A stretch of DNA of 64,000 nucleotides from Tissierella creatinini (GCA_005046945.1 SUSS01000003.1:1-64000), one strand, 5' to 3'. Positions 45,739-56,140 are shown, counted from the first letter of the stretch. Program-made: numbers and translations. The notes: generated by a model from the sequence alone, not told the origin.

Positions 45739-46686
45739 TTAATCAAAAAGACTGCTAACAGATTCACTGCTATTGATCTTCTTAATTGCCTTGGCAAACA
45801 GAGGAGCAACGCTTACTATATCTATCTTATCAAATTTACATTCTTCTTTTAATGGTATAGTATCAGTAATAACAAACTTTTCAAGCTCAGAGTTGCAAAT
45901 TCTATCAACAGCAGGTCCTGAAAGCACTCCATGAGTTGCACAGCCATATACTTTCTTTGCACCAAAATCCTTTAATACACTAGCAGCCTTTACAATAGTC
46001 CCTGCAGTATCTATTATATCATCAACAATAATTACATTCTTACCTTCTATATCACCGATTACATTCATAACCTCTGATACATTTGGTTTCGGTCTTCTCT
46101 TCTCAATAATTGCAATTGGCATATCCAATAAATTAGCAAATTGTCTTGCTCTTGTAACTCCGCCTAAATCAGGGGATACTATTACAGTATCAGTACCCTT
46201 TAGGAAGTCAAAATAACCTACCAGTATTGGTATAGCAGAAAGGTGGTCCACCGGAATATCAAAATACCCTTGAATCTGTCCAGCATGCAAGTCCATAGTA
46301 ACTACTCTATCAGCCCCAGCTTTAGTTATTAGGTCTGCAACTAACTTAGCTGTAATTGGCTCTCTTGCCTTTGTTTTTCTGTCCTGTCTTGCATATCCAT
46401 AGTATGGAATAACAGCATTAATTCTTCCGGCAGAAGCCCTCTTAACCGCATCAATCATTATTAACAATTCCATAAGATTATCGTTAACCGGAGAATGTGT
46501 AGGTTGGATTATAAAAACATCACAACCTCTAACGGTTTCGCTTATATTTACATTAATCTCTCCATCGCTGAAATGAGTAACTTCACAAGCACCCATATCA
46601 ATATTCAATTGCAAGCAAATATCCTTTACTAAATTTCTGTTGGCATTACCAGTAAAAACCTTAACAGCACCTAAACATAGGTTCAT
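45739..46686 (-). CDS. prs: Ribose-phosphate pyrophosphokinase
   Basis: Makes PRPP from ribose 5-phosphate and ATP. The 315 residues have the [20 protein letters not shown] flexible-loop region, [39 protein letters not shown] and the PRPP motif [16 protein letters not shown]. The start [16 protein letters not shown] is normal. It is 18 bp after glmU; the two are usually one operon in Firmicutes. Confidence 0.98.
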   Translation of the reverse strand: MNLCLGAVKVFTGNANRNLVKDICLQLNIDMGACEVTHFSDGEINVNISETVRGCDVFIIQPTHSPVNDNLMELLIMIDAVKRASAGRINAVIPYYGYARQDRKTKAREPITAKLVADLITKAGADRVVTMDLHAGQIQGYFDIPVDHLSAIPILVGYFDFLKGTDTVIVSPDLGGVTRARQFANLLDMPIAIIEKRRPKPNVSEVMNVIGDIEGKNVIIVDDIIDTAGTIVKAASVLKDFGAKKVYGCATHGVLSGPAVDRICNSELEKFVITDTIPLKEECKFDKIDIVSVAPLFAKAIKKINSSESVSSLFD

Positions 46687-46704
46687 TTAACAGCCTCCTA
46701 AATT

Positions 46705-48090
46705 TTATTTGTGTTTTTTTAACCCCTTTGCCTCAACCCAGCCTGGCTTATTGACCTGACGAGCTCTTGCTATGGATAAATCTCCTTCTCCAACATCCTC
46801 TGTAATAGTTGAACCTGCGGCTATATACCCCCACTCCTTAACATTTATAGGGGCCACTATATTAGAATTACTTCCAATAAATGCATTGTCAGCAATATTT
46901 GATCTGAACTTCTCTCGTCCATTATAATTAACAAATACAACTCCACATCCTATATTTACATTATTTCCCACATCAGCATCTCCAACATAGGAAAGATGGC
47001 TTGCCTTAGTATCATTCCCAAGAGTAGCATTTTTAACTTCAACAAAATTTCCAACTTTGACGTGTTTTCCAAGGTGACTCTTTGGTCTTAAGTGTGCATA
47101 GGGACCTATGTGACTTCCTTCCTCAACTACACTAGATTCTATTAAGGATGATTCAATATCTACTCCGTCACCTATCTTGCTATCAAAAATTCTAGTATTG
47201 CTTCTAATTATGCAATCTTCACCTATTACAGTATTGCCTTCAAGTATACATCCAGGATATATAACCGTATCCCTTCCAATTCGAACATTTTCTCCAATAT
47301 AGGTAGTCGATGGATCGATGAGGGTTACTCCGCTAAGCATAAGATTGTTGTTAATTCTTCTTCTCATCTCAAGCTCACATTGGGACAGTTGGACTCTGTT
47401 GTTTACACCTTGTATTTCCTTAGAGTCGTCTATAATACATGCACCTACCTTTTGACCATTCTCATTCATTATACTGATGACATCTGTAAGATAATATTCA
47501 TTCTGAGCATTGTTATTGCCTATTTTCTTAAGAGCATCCTTTAGCGATTTGCCCTCAAAACAATACATGCCAGAATTGACTTCTCTTACTAAAAGTTCCT
47601 CTTCATTAGCATCCTTTTGCTCAACTATTCTTTCAATCTCTCCGCTTTTCTTTCTGATAATTCTCCCGTAACCTGTAGCATCCTCTAAGACAGCCGTTAA
47701 TACAGTTCCCTTAAATTCACCCTTTTTATGGTAATCCATGAGCTTAGTTAAAGTTTTTTCAGTAATCAATGGAGTATCTCCACAAAGAATAGTTACTATG
47801 CTTTCATCGGAAATCTCATCTAATGCTTGAATAACAGCAAAACCAGTTCCATATGGAGCTCCTTCATAGATGGGCTGGTCTCTGAATACTATTGTCTCAT
47901 CATTAAAATTACTCACAACTTTATCTTTCCCATGACCTGTTATAACTATATTCTTATCTATATCAGCCTTTTTACAGGCATTCAAAACGTATTCTAGTAG
48001 TGGTTTATTACATATCTTATGTAAAACCTTTGGCTCCTTGGACTTCATCCTAGTTCCTTCGCCTGCTGCTAAAATTATTGAAATGTTCAT
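46705..48090 (-). CDS. glmU: GlmU: N-acetylglucosamine-1-P uridyltransferase/glucosamine-1-P acetyltransferase
   Basis: Makes UDP-GlcNAc for peptidoglycan. The 461 residues comprise the N-terminal pyrophosphorylase (ILAAGEGTRMKSKEPKVLHK, LCGDTPLI, YGRIIRKKSGEIERIVEQKD) and a C-terminal left-handed beta-helix of hexapeptide repeats (IGENVRIGRDTVIYPGCILE, GPYAHLRPKSHLGKHVKVGN). His in GPYAHLRP region and the VNYNGREKF loop complete the acetyltransferase site. Confidence 0.98.
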   Translation of the reverse strand: MNISIILAAGEGTRMKSKEPKVLHKICNKPLLEYVLNACKKADIDKNIVITGHGKDKVVSNFNDETIVFRDQPIYEGAPYGTGFAVIQALDEISDESIVTILCGDTPLITEKTLTKLMDYHKKGEFKGTVLTAVLEDATGYGRIIRKKSGEIERIVEQKDANEEELLVREVNSGMYCFEGKSLKDALKKIGNNNAQNEYYLTDVISIMNENGQKVGACIIDDSKEIQGVNNRVQLSQCELEMRRRINNNLMLSGVTLIDPSTTYIGENVRIGRDTVIYPGCILEGNTVIGEDCIIRSNTRIFDSKIGDGVDIESSLIESSVVEEGSHIGPYAHLRPKSHLGKHVKVGNFVEVKNATLGNDTKASHLSYVGDADVGNNVNIGCGVVFVNYNGREKFRSNIADNAFIGSNSNIVAPINVKEWGYIAAGSTITEDVGEGDLSIARARQVNKPGWVEAKGLKKHK

Positions 48091-48162
48091 ATATAATTCA
48101 CCTCACTTATATTTCTAAATACTATTTTACCTCTTTTCATTCATAAGTCTACACTTTTTCGA

Positions 48163-48198
48163 CAAAAAAGTAAAGAGAACCCAAGGCTCTCTTTACTC
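48163..48198 (-). terminator. Terminator after spoVG
   Basis: AGTAAAGAGA and TCTCTTTACT form a 10-bp stem, with TTTTTTGTCG following on the minus strand. It overlaps the spoVG stop codon. Confidence 0.85.
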
Positions 48199-48456
48199 TG
48201 TTGCTAAACTCTTCTCATACTCAGCAAAAATTGCTTCTTGAATCTTTTGCCTTGTGGTGGCATTAATAGGGTGAGCGATGTCTCTAAATTCACCATCAGC
48301 CATTTTCCTACTTGGCATGGCAATAAATAATCCGTTTTGGCCTTCTATAACCTTGATGTCATGAACTACGAATTCCTCGTCAAAAGTCACGGAAACGATT
48401 GCCTTCATCTTGCCTTCTTCAGTTACTTTTCTTACCCTAACGTCTGTAATCTTCAT
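48193..48456 (-). CDS. spoVG: SpoVG, RNA-binding regulator
   Basis: Small global regulator that binds RNA and DNA and affects septation and sporulation. The 87 residues are near-invariant for the family: [70 protein letters not shown] lies 5 nt before the ATG. A textbook sigma-H promoter lies about 50 bp upstream, as in B. subtilis. Confidence 0.98.
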   Translation of the reverse strand: MKITDVRVRKVTEEGKMKAIVSVTFDEEFVVHDIKVIEGQNGLFIAMPSRKMADGEFRDIAHPINATTRQKIQEAIFAEYEKSLATE

Positions 48457-48500
48457 TGTCTATCACCACCTTGTAATGTAGATGAATAACTCATGTATAT

Positions 48501-48527
48501 ATTCAACAAACTTTTCAAAAATCCTTC
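48501..48527 (-). promoter_or_regulatory. Sigma-H promoter of spoVG
   Basis: On the minus strand GAAGGATTT (48519-48527) and GTTGAAT (48501-48507) are separated by 11 bp. This matches the sigma-H consensus RNAGGAWWW-N11/12-RNNGAAT at every position. spoVG is a classic sigma-H gene. Confidence 0.88.
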
Positions 48528-48709
48528 TTTTTTGTAAAAAAACTTTTATTTTTTTCTAAACTTTTTAATTAATTTAACATAAAGTTTAAATAATTATTTA
48601 TTTATCATTTTCTTATGATATAATCAATCAGTATCATGAATCATGAGTAGAATACTAGCATATTTGATATAATATATATATAGAAGTAACTAAATTAGGA
48701 GGAAGCTTT

Positions 48710-50116
48710 ATGTTTGAATTTTTAATGGATAACCACGATTACAAACATGTGCATTTCATCGGAATAGGTGGCATAAGCATGAGTGGTCTGGCAGAAATTT
48801 TGTTGATAGAAGGCTATAAGGTAACAGGGACTGATAATGTAGATTCTTCAATCGTAAATAGATTAAGAAATCTAGGAGCAACAATATTTATAGGTCATAG
48901 CAAGGACAATATCCTAGGTGCAGATTTAATTATTTATACCGATGCTATATCAATGGATAATGAAGAATTAAAAACGGCATATGACTCAGGAGCAATAGTC
49001 ACTGATAGAGCAACATTTCTAGGTGCCTTGATGAAAAACTATAAAAACTCTATAGCAATATCAGGTACTCACGGAAAAACAACTACTACCAGCATGATAG
49101 CTACAATTATGAACCATAGTGAGTTGAGACCAACTATACTTATCGGCGGAGAATTAGACGATATTGGTGGCAATGTAAAGCTTGGAACAGACGAATATAT
49201 TCTAACCGAAGCCTGCGAATATAAGGCAAATATTTTAAAATATTTTCCTACCATGGCTATTATACTCAATATAGATGAAGACCATTTAGACTATTTTAAA
49301 AGCATGGATCATATAATAGATACATTTATTGGATATGTGAAGAATCTTGAAGATTCTGGTTATCTAGTAATTAATATAGATGACCCAAGTGCAAATAGGT
49401 TAATAGGAGAAACAAAAGCAAAAGTAATAACCTTTGGAATTGATAAAGCTTGTGATTATAAGGCAGAAAATATAAGATACGACTCTGAAGGTTTTCCATC
49501 CTATACGCTTAAGATGAAAAATGGCCAAAGCCATGAGATTAATTTAAAAGTAATGGGAATACACAATATATATAATTCCTTGGCTGCAATAGCAGTAACT
49601 TACTCCTATGGAATGCCAATAGAAAAAATCTCTAATTTAATTACCTTCTATACCGGTGTACACAGACGACTAGAGCTAAAAGGCTATATTAGCAATACAA
49701 TCAAGGTTATCGATGACTATGCCCACCACCCAACGGAAATTAGAGCAAGCCTGTCTGCCCTTAGAAAATCTACAAAAGGTAAAATCTATTGTGTATTTCA
49801 GCCTCATACCTTTACAAGAACCAAGGCTCTTCTAGACAGCTTTGCAAGGTCATTTGGAGATGCTGATAAGATAATAATAGCTGATATATATGCTGCTAGA
49901 GAGTTAGATAATGGAGAAATACACTCAAGGGATTTAGCTAACCTTATCAAGGATAACGGTAATGATTCAATGTATCTTGCTTCCTTTGAGGAAATTGAAA
50001 AATTCCTTGTTGATGAAGCAAAAGACAATGACATAATTCTTACAATGGGTGCCGGAAATGTTTATAAGATTGGAGATTCCATATTATCCAATTATCGTGA
50101 AAATAAAGCTGTATGA
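48710..50116 (+). CDS. murC: UDP-N-acetylmuramate--L-alanine ligase
   Basis: Adds L-alanine to UDP-MurNAc in peptidoglycan synthesis. The 468 residues have the N-terminal Rossmann start HFIGIGGISMSGLAEILL, the ATP loop SGTHGKTTTTSMIATI, the NIDEDHLDYF motif and DDYAHHPTEIRASLSALR. AGGAGGAAGC precedes the ATG. The gene diverges from spoVG; AT-rich sequence with GATATAAT boxes lies between them. Confidence 0.98.
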   Translation: MFEFLMDNHDYKHVHFIGIGGISMSGLAEILLIEGYKVTGTDNVDSSIVNRLRNLGATIFIGHSKDNILGADLIIYTDAISMDNEELKTAYDSGAIVTDRATFLGALMKNYKNSIAISGTHGKTTTTSMIATIMNHSELRPTILIGGELDDIGGNVKLGTDEYILTEACEYKANILKYFPTMAIILNIDEDHLDYFKSMDHIIDTFIGYVKNLEDSGYLVINIDDPSANRLIGETKAKVITFGIDKACDYKAENIRYDSEGFPSYTLKMKNGQSHEINLKVMGIHNIYNSLAAIAVTYSYGMPIEKISNLITFYTGVHRRLELKGYISNTIKVIDDYAHHPTEIRASLSALRKSTKGKIYCVFQPHTFTRTKALLDSFARSFGDADKIIIADIYAARELDNGEIHSRDLANLIKDNGNDSMYLASFEEIEKFLVDEAKDNDIILTMGAGNVYKIGDSILSNYRENKAV

Positions 50117-50118
50117 AA

Positions 50119-50164
50119 AACAAGACCGTCTAAATGACTTAATATTCATTTGACGGTTTTGCTT
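50119..50164. terminator. Bidirectional terminator between murC and the LCP gene
   Basis: AACCGTCTAAATGA-type and TCATTTGACGGTT arms pair over about 13 bp with one mismatch, with AAAAACAAG on one side and TTTTGCTTT on the other. It lies between convergent genes. Confidence 0.8.
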
Positions 50165-51156
50165 TATTCTTCCTTTTCTACATTGTAAATTTCCTCAACC
50201 AATTCCTTTACACCTATCTGGTCATGTACATAATAGGAATTAAGCTTTCCGTTTATAAGCCTCATATCCGACTTTCCAGGAAGAGTTCTAAAATTAATAT
50301 TCTCATCTTCAATTCCAATTGCATTTCTAGCATTAGATAAAACATCTACTAATTTCATATCAGTATCGACATATTTAAAGGTTCTAGTTATAAGCGGAAG
50401 AATATTTTCCTTAATCTTTCCGGCAAGTGAAGTAAGGAACCTTTGTTGGGTATTTATCCTTCCCAAGTCCCCATCTATATACCCGGTTTTATTGTTGGCC
50501 TTTCTCCACCTAATAAAATCCAAGGCGTTTTTACCATCAAGAACTTGTACTCCCTTTTTTATATCTATATTAACAGGTGGATTTGCGGATATGTCCTCAT
50601 ACTTCATATCAAAAGGAACATCAACTTCAACTCCACCTACAGCATCTACAATAGACTTTACCCCTTCGTAGTCAATAATAAGGTAATGATGAATAGGTAT
50701 GTCACTTAAGATATATGATACTGTTTTCATAACCCCTTCAACATCATGGTTATAATAGACGCTGTTTATCTTCCTCTGGTCCCCGGAGTTATAGCCTTTC
50801 CTATGAACATAAGTATCCCTGGGTATTGAAATAACATCCAAATCCTTGGAATCTTTGTTGAAGGAAGCTAGAAGAATAGTGTCAGTTCTTATATCCTCTA
50901 TGCCAAGAACAAGTAAATTCAACCTAGAGTTATCTTCAACGGCTTCTTTTAGAGACTTATAAGTCTTAGATTCAATAGGTTTAGTTTCTAGTTTATTTAA
51001 TAAGCTTTTGGCAATATCCTCATCTTCATAAAATCCAAAAGAAAGATTTTCTCCTACATTTAAATTTTTCTTCTTTAAATAAGTAGCCGCACCTGCATAA
51101 AGAGCTAGAAAGAATATTAAAAAGGATACAATAAAGACTTTAAAAAAGGATTTCAT
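50164..51156 (-). CDS. LytR-CpsA-Psr family ligase
   Basis: Attaches teichoic acid or other polymers to peptidoglycan outside the membrane. The 330 residues start with a short basic tail, one membrane helix (about 6-27, FIVSFLIFFLALYAGAATYL), then the LCP domain: LNLLVLGIEDIRTDTILLA, VISIPRDTYVHRKGY, GVEVDVPFDMKYED, DGKNALDFIRWRKANN. The conserved arginines and aspartates of the pyrophosphate site are present. The ATG at 51156 has GGAGG 9 nt upstream; the longer frame has no site. Confidence 0.94.
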   Translation of the reverse strand: MKSFFKVFIVSFLIFFLALYAGAATYLKKKNLNVGENLSFGFYEDEDIAKSLLNKLETKPIESKTYKSLKEAVEDNSRLNLLVLGIEDIRTDTILLASFNKDSKDLDVISIPRDTYVHRKGYNSGDQRKINSVYYNHDVEGVMKTVSYILSDIPIHHYLIIDYEGVKSIVDAVGGVEVDVPFDMKYEDISANPPVNIDIKKGVQVLDGKNALDFIRWRKANNKTGYIDGDLGRINTQQRFLTSLAGKIKENILPLITRTFKYVDTDMKLVDVLSNARNAIGIEDENINFRTLPGKSDMRLINGKLNSYYVHDQIGVKELVEEIYNVEKEE

Positions 51157-51232
51157 ATAAAAACCTCCAATTCTAATCTCTATTATATCCACTTTAAACA
51201 TATCAATTCTTAAGACCTATACTTAAATTAAA

Positions 51233-52537
51233 TTAATATCCCGCTTTCCCTAAAAGTCTAAACATATTCTTCTTGTATTCTTCTACTCCAGGTTGGTCAA
51301 ATGGATTTACTCCAAGTGTATAACCTGATATTGCACATGCCTTTTCAAAGAAGTATATAAGCTTTCCAAAGTAAAATTCATTTAATTGAGGAAGATTAAT
51401 TATAAGGTTTGGCACATTTCCATTGACATGGGCCAATAATGTACCTTCAAATGCCTTCTTATTTACTAACTCCAAAGTCTTACCTTCAAGATAATTCAAT
51501 CCATCTAAATCTTCTTCTGATCCTTTAAGTATCAATTCATCCTTTGAGCTTTCAATATTTATTGTTGTTTCAAATAGATTTCTTTTTCCATCTTGAATCA
51601 ACTGCCCAATGGAATGTAAATCAGTAGTGAAGTTAGCACTGCCTGGATATATTCCCTTTCCATCCTTACCTTCGGACTCACCGTAAAGCTGTTTCCACCA
51701 TTCAGACAGATATTGCAATGAAGGCTCATAGTTCACAAGAATCTCTATCTCCTTGCCCTTATTATATAAAATATTTCTTATAGCTGCATATTGATAACAT
51801 GGGTTCTCTTCTATCACTGGATTGGAATATTCCTTCATTCCATCTAAAGCGCCTTTCATGAGTTTGTCTATATCTATTCCTGCTACAGCTATTGGTAAAA
51901 GACCTACAGAAGTTAAAACAGAATATCTTCCACCTATATCATCTGGAATAACAAAGGTTTCATATCCTTCTTCATCAGCCAGCTTTTTTAATGCTCCTTT
52001 TTGCTTGTCAGTTGTGGCATAAATTCTATTCTTAGCCTCTTCTTTACCATACTTTTTCTCCATATATTCCTTAAATATCCTAAAGGCGATGGCAGGCTCT
52101 GTAGTTGTTCCGGATTTGGATATTACATTTATGCTTATATCTTTTCCTTCAATAGCATCAAGTAAATCATTTAGATAGGTAGTCGAAATGTTATTTCCTA
52201 TGAAATAAATCTCGGGAGTAGTTCTCTTCTCCTTTGGAATAACATTATAAAAGGAATGAGATAAAGCTTCAATCACTGCTCTAGCCCCTAGATAGGATCC
52301 ACCTATTCCTATAATTATAAAGGCTTGAGAATTCTCTTGGATTCTCTTAGCAGCTTCTTTAATTCTCCCATACTCCTTTTTGTCATAGTTTTCAGGCAGA
52401 TCCATCCAACCTGTGTACTCACTGCCTGGCCCCTTTTTTTCCTGTAAAAGATTATGACTCCTTGAAATGAATGGTGAAATATATCTCATCTCATAATCCT
52501 TTACAAATCCATTTGAAAAATCTAAATTGATATTCAT
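51233..52537 (-). CDS. pgi: Glucose-6-phosphate isomerase
   Basis: Interconverts glucose-6-phosphate and fructose-6-phosphate. The 434 residues are the shorter Firmicute form, with [39 protein letters not shown], the [16 protein letters not shown] substrate loop and the C-terminal [24 protein letters not shown] lies before the ATG. Confidence 0.97.
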   Translation of the reverse strand: MNINLDFSNGFVKDYEMRYISPFISRSHNLLQEKKGPGSEYTGWMDLPENYDKKEYGRIKEAAKRIQENSQAFIIIGIGGSYLGARAVIEALSHSFYNVIPKEKRTTPEIYFIGNNISTTYLNDLLDAIEGKDISINVISKSGTTTEPAIAFRIFKEYMEKKYGKEEAKNRIYATTDKQKGALKKLADEEGYETFVIPDDIGGRYSVLTSVGLLPIAVAGIDIDKLMKGALDGMKEYSNPVIEENPCYQYAAIRNILYNKGKEIEILVNYEPSLQYLSEWWKQLYGESEGKDGKGIYPGSANFTTDLHSIGQLIQDGKRNLFETTINIESSKDELILKGSEEDLDGLNYLEGKTLELVNKKAFEGTLLAHVNGNVPNLIINLPQLNEFYFGKLIYFFEKACAISGYTLGVNPFDQPGVEEYKKNMFRLLGKAGY

Positions 52538-52560
52538 ACTATTCCCCCCAATCAGTATAA

Positions 52561-52583
52561 AGCCTAGAATTAAATTCTAGGCA
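52561..52583 (-). terminator. Hairpin after the PAS-PP2C gene
   Basis: GCCTAGAAT and ATTCTAGGC form a 9-bp stem with a 3-nt loop, followed by only TTTATAC on the minus strand. A weak terminator at best; it overlaps the end of the gene. Confidence 0.5.
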
Positions 52584-53707
52584 TTTTTGAAGACTTCCAC
52601 AAGTACTAGGGCGTAATCATCATCTTGCTCACCCCAGCTGTGATATATATATTTATTCTCTATTTCTTCTAAGAGATTATTGGGATTTTTCTTTATAGTT
52701 TCAATAATCCCTTCTACCCCAAATTCTATGCCATTATGATCCTTTGCCTCTGTGATTCCATCCGTATAAAACAGAATCTTATCTCCCTTGCTTAGTTGAA
52801 CCCTTTTCTCTTCATAAACCATAGTATCAAATAGCATAGCTATTGGGTAACCTCTAATCTCTAGAAGTTCATATGAATCTTCATTAAACTTAACAGGAAC
52901 ACAATTATGTCCAGCATTTGCAAATTTAAACTGGTTCGAAATCTTATTATATACCCCATAGAAGATGGTGAAATATTTATCAGGTTCTAGATTAAGCATC
53001 CCAAATCTTCTATGAAGCTCCGTCAATACAAGGGCAGGACTTAGAATATCATCCTTTATACCCCTCATAGTTTGTCTAATAAACATTGTCATCATTGAAG
53101 CTGCTACTCCATGACCTGCAACATCACTTATATATATTCCTATATTCTCCTCATCAATATAGAAGAGATCAAACATATCTCCACTGAGCATCTCAGATGC
53201 CTTATATATATAGTCTATATTTATGTTATCAATATTCCCCTTCTTGGGCAATATCTTTTCCTGTATCCTCTTAGCAAACTGAAGGTCCTTTCGCATCTTT
53301 TTATTTCTGTCTATCAGCTCTATTTCCAACTTTCTCTCTCTGGTCACATCCCTGAAAACTTCAACAGCTGCATTTATTTCCCCTTTGCTATTTGTAACAG
53401 GTGAGCTCTTAACAGAATAATATCTGTCATTAATAATTTCTTCCTTCTGAATAGTTTCACCGGTAAGAATACTTCTATTGGTTATACAAAAAGTACACTT
53501 TTTATCCCTACAGTAGGCTCTATAACACTTCATGCCTACTATATCACTACCTAATGCCTTCTTCATGGCATTATTGGCATAGATAATCATACCATTTTTA
53601 TCAACTACACGAACCCAATCAGCCATACCATCCAAAACATCGTAGTTAAGGATGCCATAATCTTTAAAGTCTATAGTTCCCTTTGTCACTTCGTTCTTAT
53701 TCATCAT
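52577..53707 (-). CDS. PAS domain plus PP2C (SpoIIE/RsbU-type) phosphatase
   Basis: A cytoplasmic 376-residue signalling phosphatase. The PAS domain (about 15-115) has DWVRVVDKNGMIIYANNAMK and a cysteine-rich CYRAYCRDKKCTFC segment that could bind a metal or sense redox. A short coiled linker (about 118-140) leads to the PP2C domain with MLSGDMFDLFYIDEENIGIY, DVAGHGVAASMM and ILFYTDGITEAKD. Such proteins usually dephosphorylate an anti-anti-sigma factor. No partner gene is adjacent. The ATG at 53707 has GGGTGAT upstream. The 53729-53909 spacer shows nothing else clear. Confidence 0.9.
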   Translation of the reverse strand: MMNKNEVTKGTIDFKDYGILNYDVLDGMADWVRVVDKNGMIIYANNAMKKALGSDIVGMKCYRAYCRDKKCTFCITNRSILTGETIQKEEIINDRYYSVKSSPVTNSKGEINAAVEVFRDVTRERKLEIELIDRNKKMRKDLQFAKRIQEKILPKKGNIDNINIDYIYKASEMLSGDMFDLFYIDEENIGIYISDVAGHGVAASMMTMFIRQTMRGIKDDILSPALVLTELHRRFGMLNLEPDKYFTIFYGVYNKISNQFKFANAGHNCVPVKFNEDSYELLEIRGYPIAMLFDTMVYEEKRVQLSKGDKILFYTDGITEAKDHNGIEFGVEGIIETIKKNPNNLLEEIENKYIYHSWGEQDDDYALVLVEVFKNA

Positions 53708-53909
53708 ATTATCACCCGTATTTTGCATTTGGTTTACTAACGGTTCGTTAAACTTTGATCAAAATAATTAAAAGGTATTAGTAGTTTTATTGTATAACAT
53801 ATTGACAAATATTTCTACATGTTCCTGGAAATATTTTTAAATTTATTTAAAATCTCTATTAAATTAGGCTAAAGAACTTTTAAGGCATAATACTTGACTT
53901 TAGCTGTTC

Positions 53910-54410
53910 TTACCCTAAAAACCTGGCTAAAGCATATAGGCAATCTGATAATCTATTAACATATTTTATAAGCAGAGGGTCTACTATAGCTAATTTTGAT
54001 AAAGAAATAATTCTTCTCTCAGCTCTTCTACAAACAGTTCTTGCAACATGCAAATATGCTGATTTAGTATTTGAACCCGGTACTATAAAACCCATTGGGC
54101 TGTCTAAAAGATTCATGTACTTATCTATAATGCCTTCAAGAAATACTATATCATCCTCTACTATATGAAATTTAATATTAGCTTCATCTTCAGTTGCCAG
54201 ATTGGATGCCAGGGTAAATAGCTTATTTTGTATGTTTTCTATCAATTCTTTTATATCATTGTCCTCAACATAATTCTTAGCTAATCCCATAAAACTCCCC
54301 AGTTCGTCTATGGTTCCATAACTTTCAACCCTAATATCATCCTTGGCTACTCTATTTCCATCAAAAAGAGAAGTAGTTCCCTTATCCCCAGTCTTAGTAT
54401 AAATTCTCAT
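53910..54410 (-). CDS. pduO: ATP:cob(I)alamin adenosyltransferase, PduO type
   Basis: Makes adenosylcobalamin, the cofactor of the methylmalonyl-CoA mutase in this window. The 166 residues show MRIYTKTGDKGTTSLFDGNR (ATP-binding N-terminus), VESYGTIDELGSFMGLAK, IVPGSNTKSAYLHVARTVCR and RRAERRIISL, and NRLSDCLYALARF. The ATG at 54410 has AGGGGGAAGG upstream; this start also removes a 32-nt overlap with the next gene. The two genes are probably co-transcribed. Confidence 0.95.
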   Translation of the reverse strand: MRIYTKTGDKGTTSLFDGNRVAKDDIRVESYGTIDELGSFMGLAKNYVEDNDIKELIENIQNKLFTLASNLATEDEANIKFHIVEDDIVFLEGIIDKYMNLLDSPMGFIVPGSNTKSAYLHVARTVCRRAERRIISLSKLAIVDPLLIKYVNRLSDCLYALARFLG

Positions 54411-54420
54411 ATCCTTCCCC

Positions 54421-55563
54421 CTAATCTTCCTTTTTGGGTGGTCTAGGTCCAAAAAACTGATAATAGTCTACCTTTATTCTTCCATTGTATAACTTTCTCT
54501 TCCTATCAGCTTTTTTACCATATAGCTTTTCAAACTCTTCTTCAGAGGTAATTACATACATAGACCAAGTATCCAATTCCCTGAACTTAATCCCTAAGTC
54601 AGTATAAAGCTTATGGATTTCCTCTTCTTCTCCCATTCTTTCACCATAAGGCGGATTGGTAATTACTACCCCATATTCATTTTTTAGGTCTAAATCCCTC
54701 ATATCCTTCATGAAAAACTGAATATCCTCTTCAAGGCCTAAATTGGCTGCATTATCCCTAGCTCTTAAAATAGACCTCTTATCTATATCACATCCTAAAA
54801 TGTCCAGTTTTACATCGTTATCAATTAACTTGAATGCCTCTCGCCTAGCCTCAGTCCAATACTCTTTTGAAATCCTAGGCCATCCTTCAGCTGCAAAACT
54901 CCTATCCAACCCTGGCGCTATATTCTTACCAATCATAGCAGCCTCTATAGGTATAGTCCCTGAGCCACAGAAAGGATCTAATAGAGTCCTTTCCTTGTTC
55001 CAATAGCTTAAAAGAATCATTGCTGCAGCTAAAGTTTCTTTTATTGGAGCATCTCCAGCCCTATCCCTATATCCTCTTTTATGAAGTCCTTCTCCCGATG
55101 TATCTATTGTAAGTGTGGCAATATCTTTAAGAAGGGAAACCTCTACAGTAAATTTAGCACCTGTCTTCTCAAACCATGCCCTATCATACCTTGTCTTTAA
55201 CTTTTCAACAATTGCCTTCTCAACAATTCTTTGTGAATCAGAAATACTAAACAGCTTAGAAGAAATGCTCTTACCTTCCACTACAAAGTTCCCATCCTCA
55301 GGAATCCACTCATCCCATGGTAGGGCCTTTGTATTTTCAAATAGTTCATCAAAGGTAAGGGCTTTGAACTCTCCCATCTTGACTAATAGCCTATCAGCAG
55401 TTCTAAGCCATATATTGGCCCTAGGTATATCCTTTTCTGATGCAGGAAAAGTAAGTTTTCCATTTTCAACATGTACATTTTCAAAACCTAGGTCTAAAAG
55501 TTCCCTTTTACAGACAGCCTCCAAGCCAAAGGTTGTTGTTGCAATCAATTCTATATTTCCCAT
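54421..55563 (-). CDS. THUMP-domain class I rRNA methyltransferase (RlmL N-half/YpsC-like)
   Basis: Probable SAM-dependent 23S rRNA guanine-N2 methyltransferase. The 380 residues have an N-terminal ferredoxin-like and THUMP region (about 1-160, IELIATTTFGLEAVCKRELL), then the UPF0020 methyltransferase: LLDPFCGSGTIPIEAAMIGK, ILGCDIDKRSILRARDNA and the catalytic motif IV VITNPPYGERMG. The C-terminus ends in a KRKLYNGRIKVDYYQFFGP tail typical of YpsC. Confidence 0.93.
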   Translation of the reverse strand: MGNIELIATTTFGLEAVCKRELLDLGFENVHVENGKLTFPASEKDIPRANIWLRTADRLLVKMGEFKALTFDELFENTKALPWDEWIPEDGNFVVEGKSISSKLFSISDSQRIVEKAIVEKLKTRYDRAWFEKTGAKFTVEVSLLKDIATLTIDTSGEGLHKRGYRDRAGDAPIKETLAAAMILLSYWNKERTLLDPFCGSGTIPIEAAMIGKNIAPGLDRSFAAEGWPRISKEYWTEARREAFKLIDNDVKLDILGCDIDKRSILRARDNAANLGLEEDIQFFMKDMRDLDLKNEYGVVITNPPYGERMGEEEEIHKLYTDLGIKFRELDTWSMYVITSEEEFEKLYGKKADRKRKLYNGRIKVDYYQFFGPRPPKKED

Positions 55564-55718
55564 ATTATCTTCCCCTCAACTAATCTATCTTTATTATACC
55601 TTAATATTTTAATATTAGAATGTTTTTGTTGATTTTGGGTATAAAAGATTTATTAGGATATATTTAGTAAATACTAGTAATAAATCTAATAGAAAATTAT
55701 ATTAAAGGAGGAATTTTA

Positions 55719-56093
55719 ATGAAAAGTTTAGGAGCCTTATATACGAGTGGTGACTGGAAAGGTGAAAAGCATGTACCTGTAATCCATGCACCTGAAAGTG
55801 TAAAGAAAGACGAATATGTAGAGGTTAAAGTGCTAATTGGGGAAGAAATCCCTCATCCAAATACTTTTGAACATCATATTGTATGGGTTAAATTATACTT
55901 CCAACCTGAAGGAGGAAAGCCTGTAGAAGTTGCTGATATTAATTTCTCAGCTCATGGGGAATTAGGAGTATTTACTGATTACCTTGCAAGTGCTAAATTC
56001 AAAACAGAAAAATCAGGAACATTATATGCAACAAGCTATTGTAATATCCATGGACTTTGGGAAAACAGCCAAGAATTAGTTGTTGCTGAGTAG
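55719..56093 (+). CDS. Class II superoxide reductase (neelaredoxin)
   Basis: Reduces superoxide to peroxide in anaerobes. The 124 residues contain the iron-site ligands: Glu and His in EKHVPVIHAPE, two His in HPNTFEHHIVW, and Cys and His in SYCNIHGLW. The N-terminal rubredoxin-like desulforedoxin domain of class I enzymes is absent. AAAGGAGGA precedes the ATG. Monocistronic; a promoter for tyrS starts at its stop codon. Confidence 0.95.
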   Translation: MKSLGALYTSGDWKGEKHVPVIHAPESVKKDEYVEVKVLIGEEIPHPNTFEHHIVWVKLYFQPEGGKPVEVADINFSAHGELGVFTDYLASAKFKTEKSGTLYATSYCNIHGLWENSQELVVAE

Positions 56094-56122
56094 TTGACTT
56101 TTTTAAAATTTTATAATAATAT
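56094..56122 (+). promoter_or_regulatory. Promoter of the tyrS leader
   Basis: TTGACT (56094-56099) and TAATAT (56117-56122) are separated by 17 bp. These are the same boxes as rRNA promoter P1. Confidence 0.6.
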
Positions 56123-56140
56123 ATCCTTAATTCAATAATA

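Noticed and set aside
53760-53905. Promoter TTGTCA...TACAAT-like boxes upstream of the PAS-PP2C gene
   Set aside because: Spacing and matches are too poor to separate from the AT-rich background.
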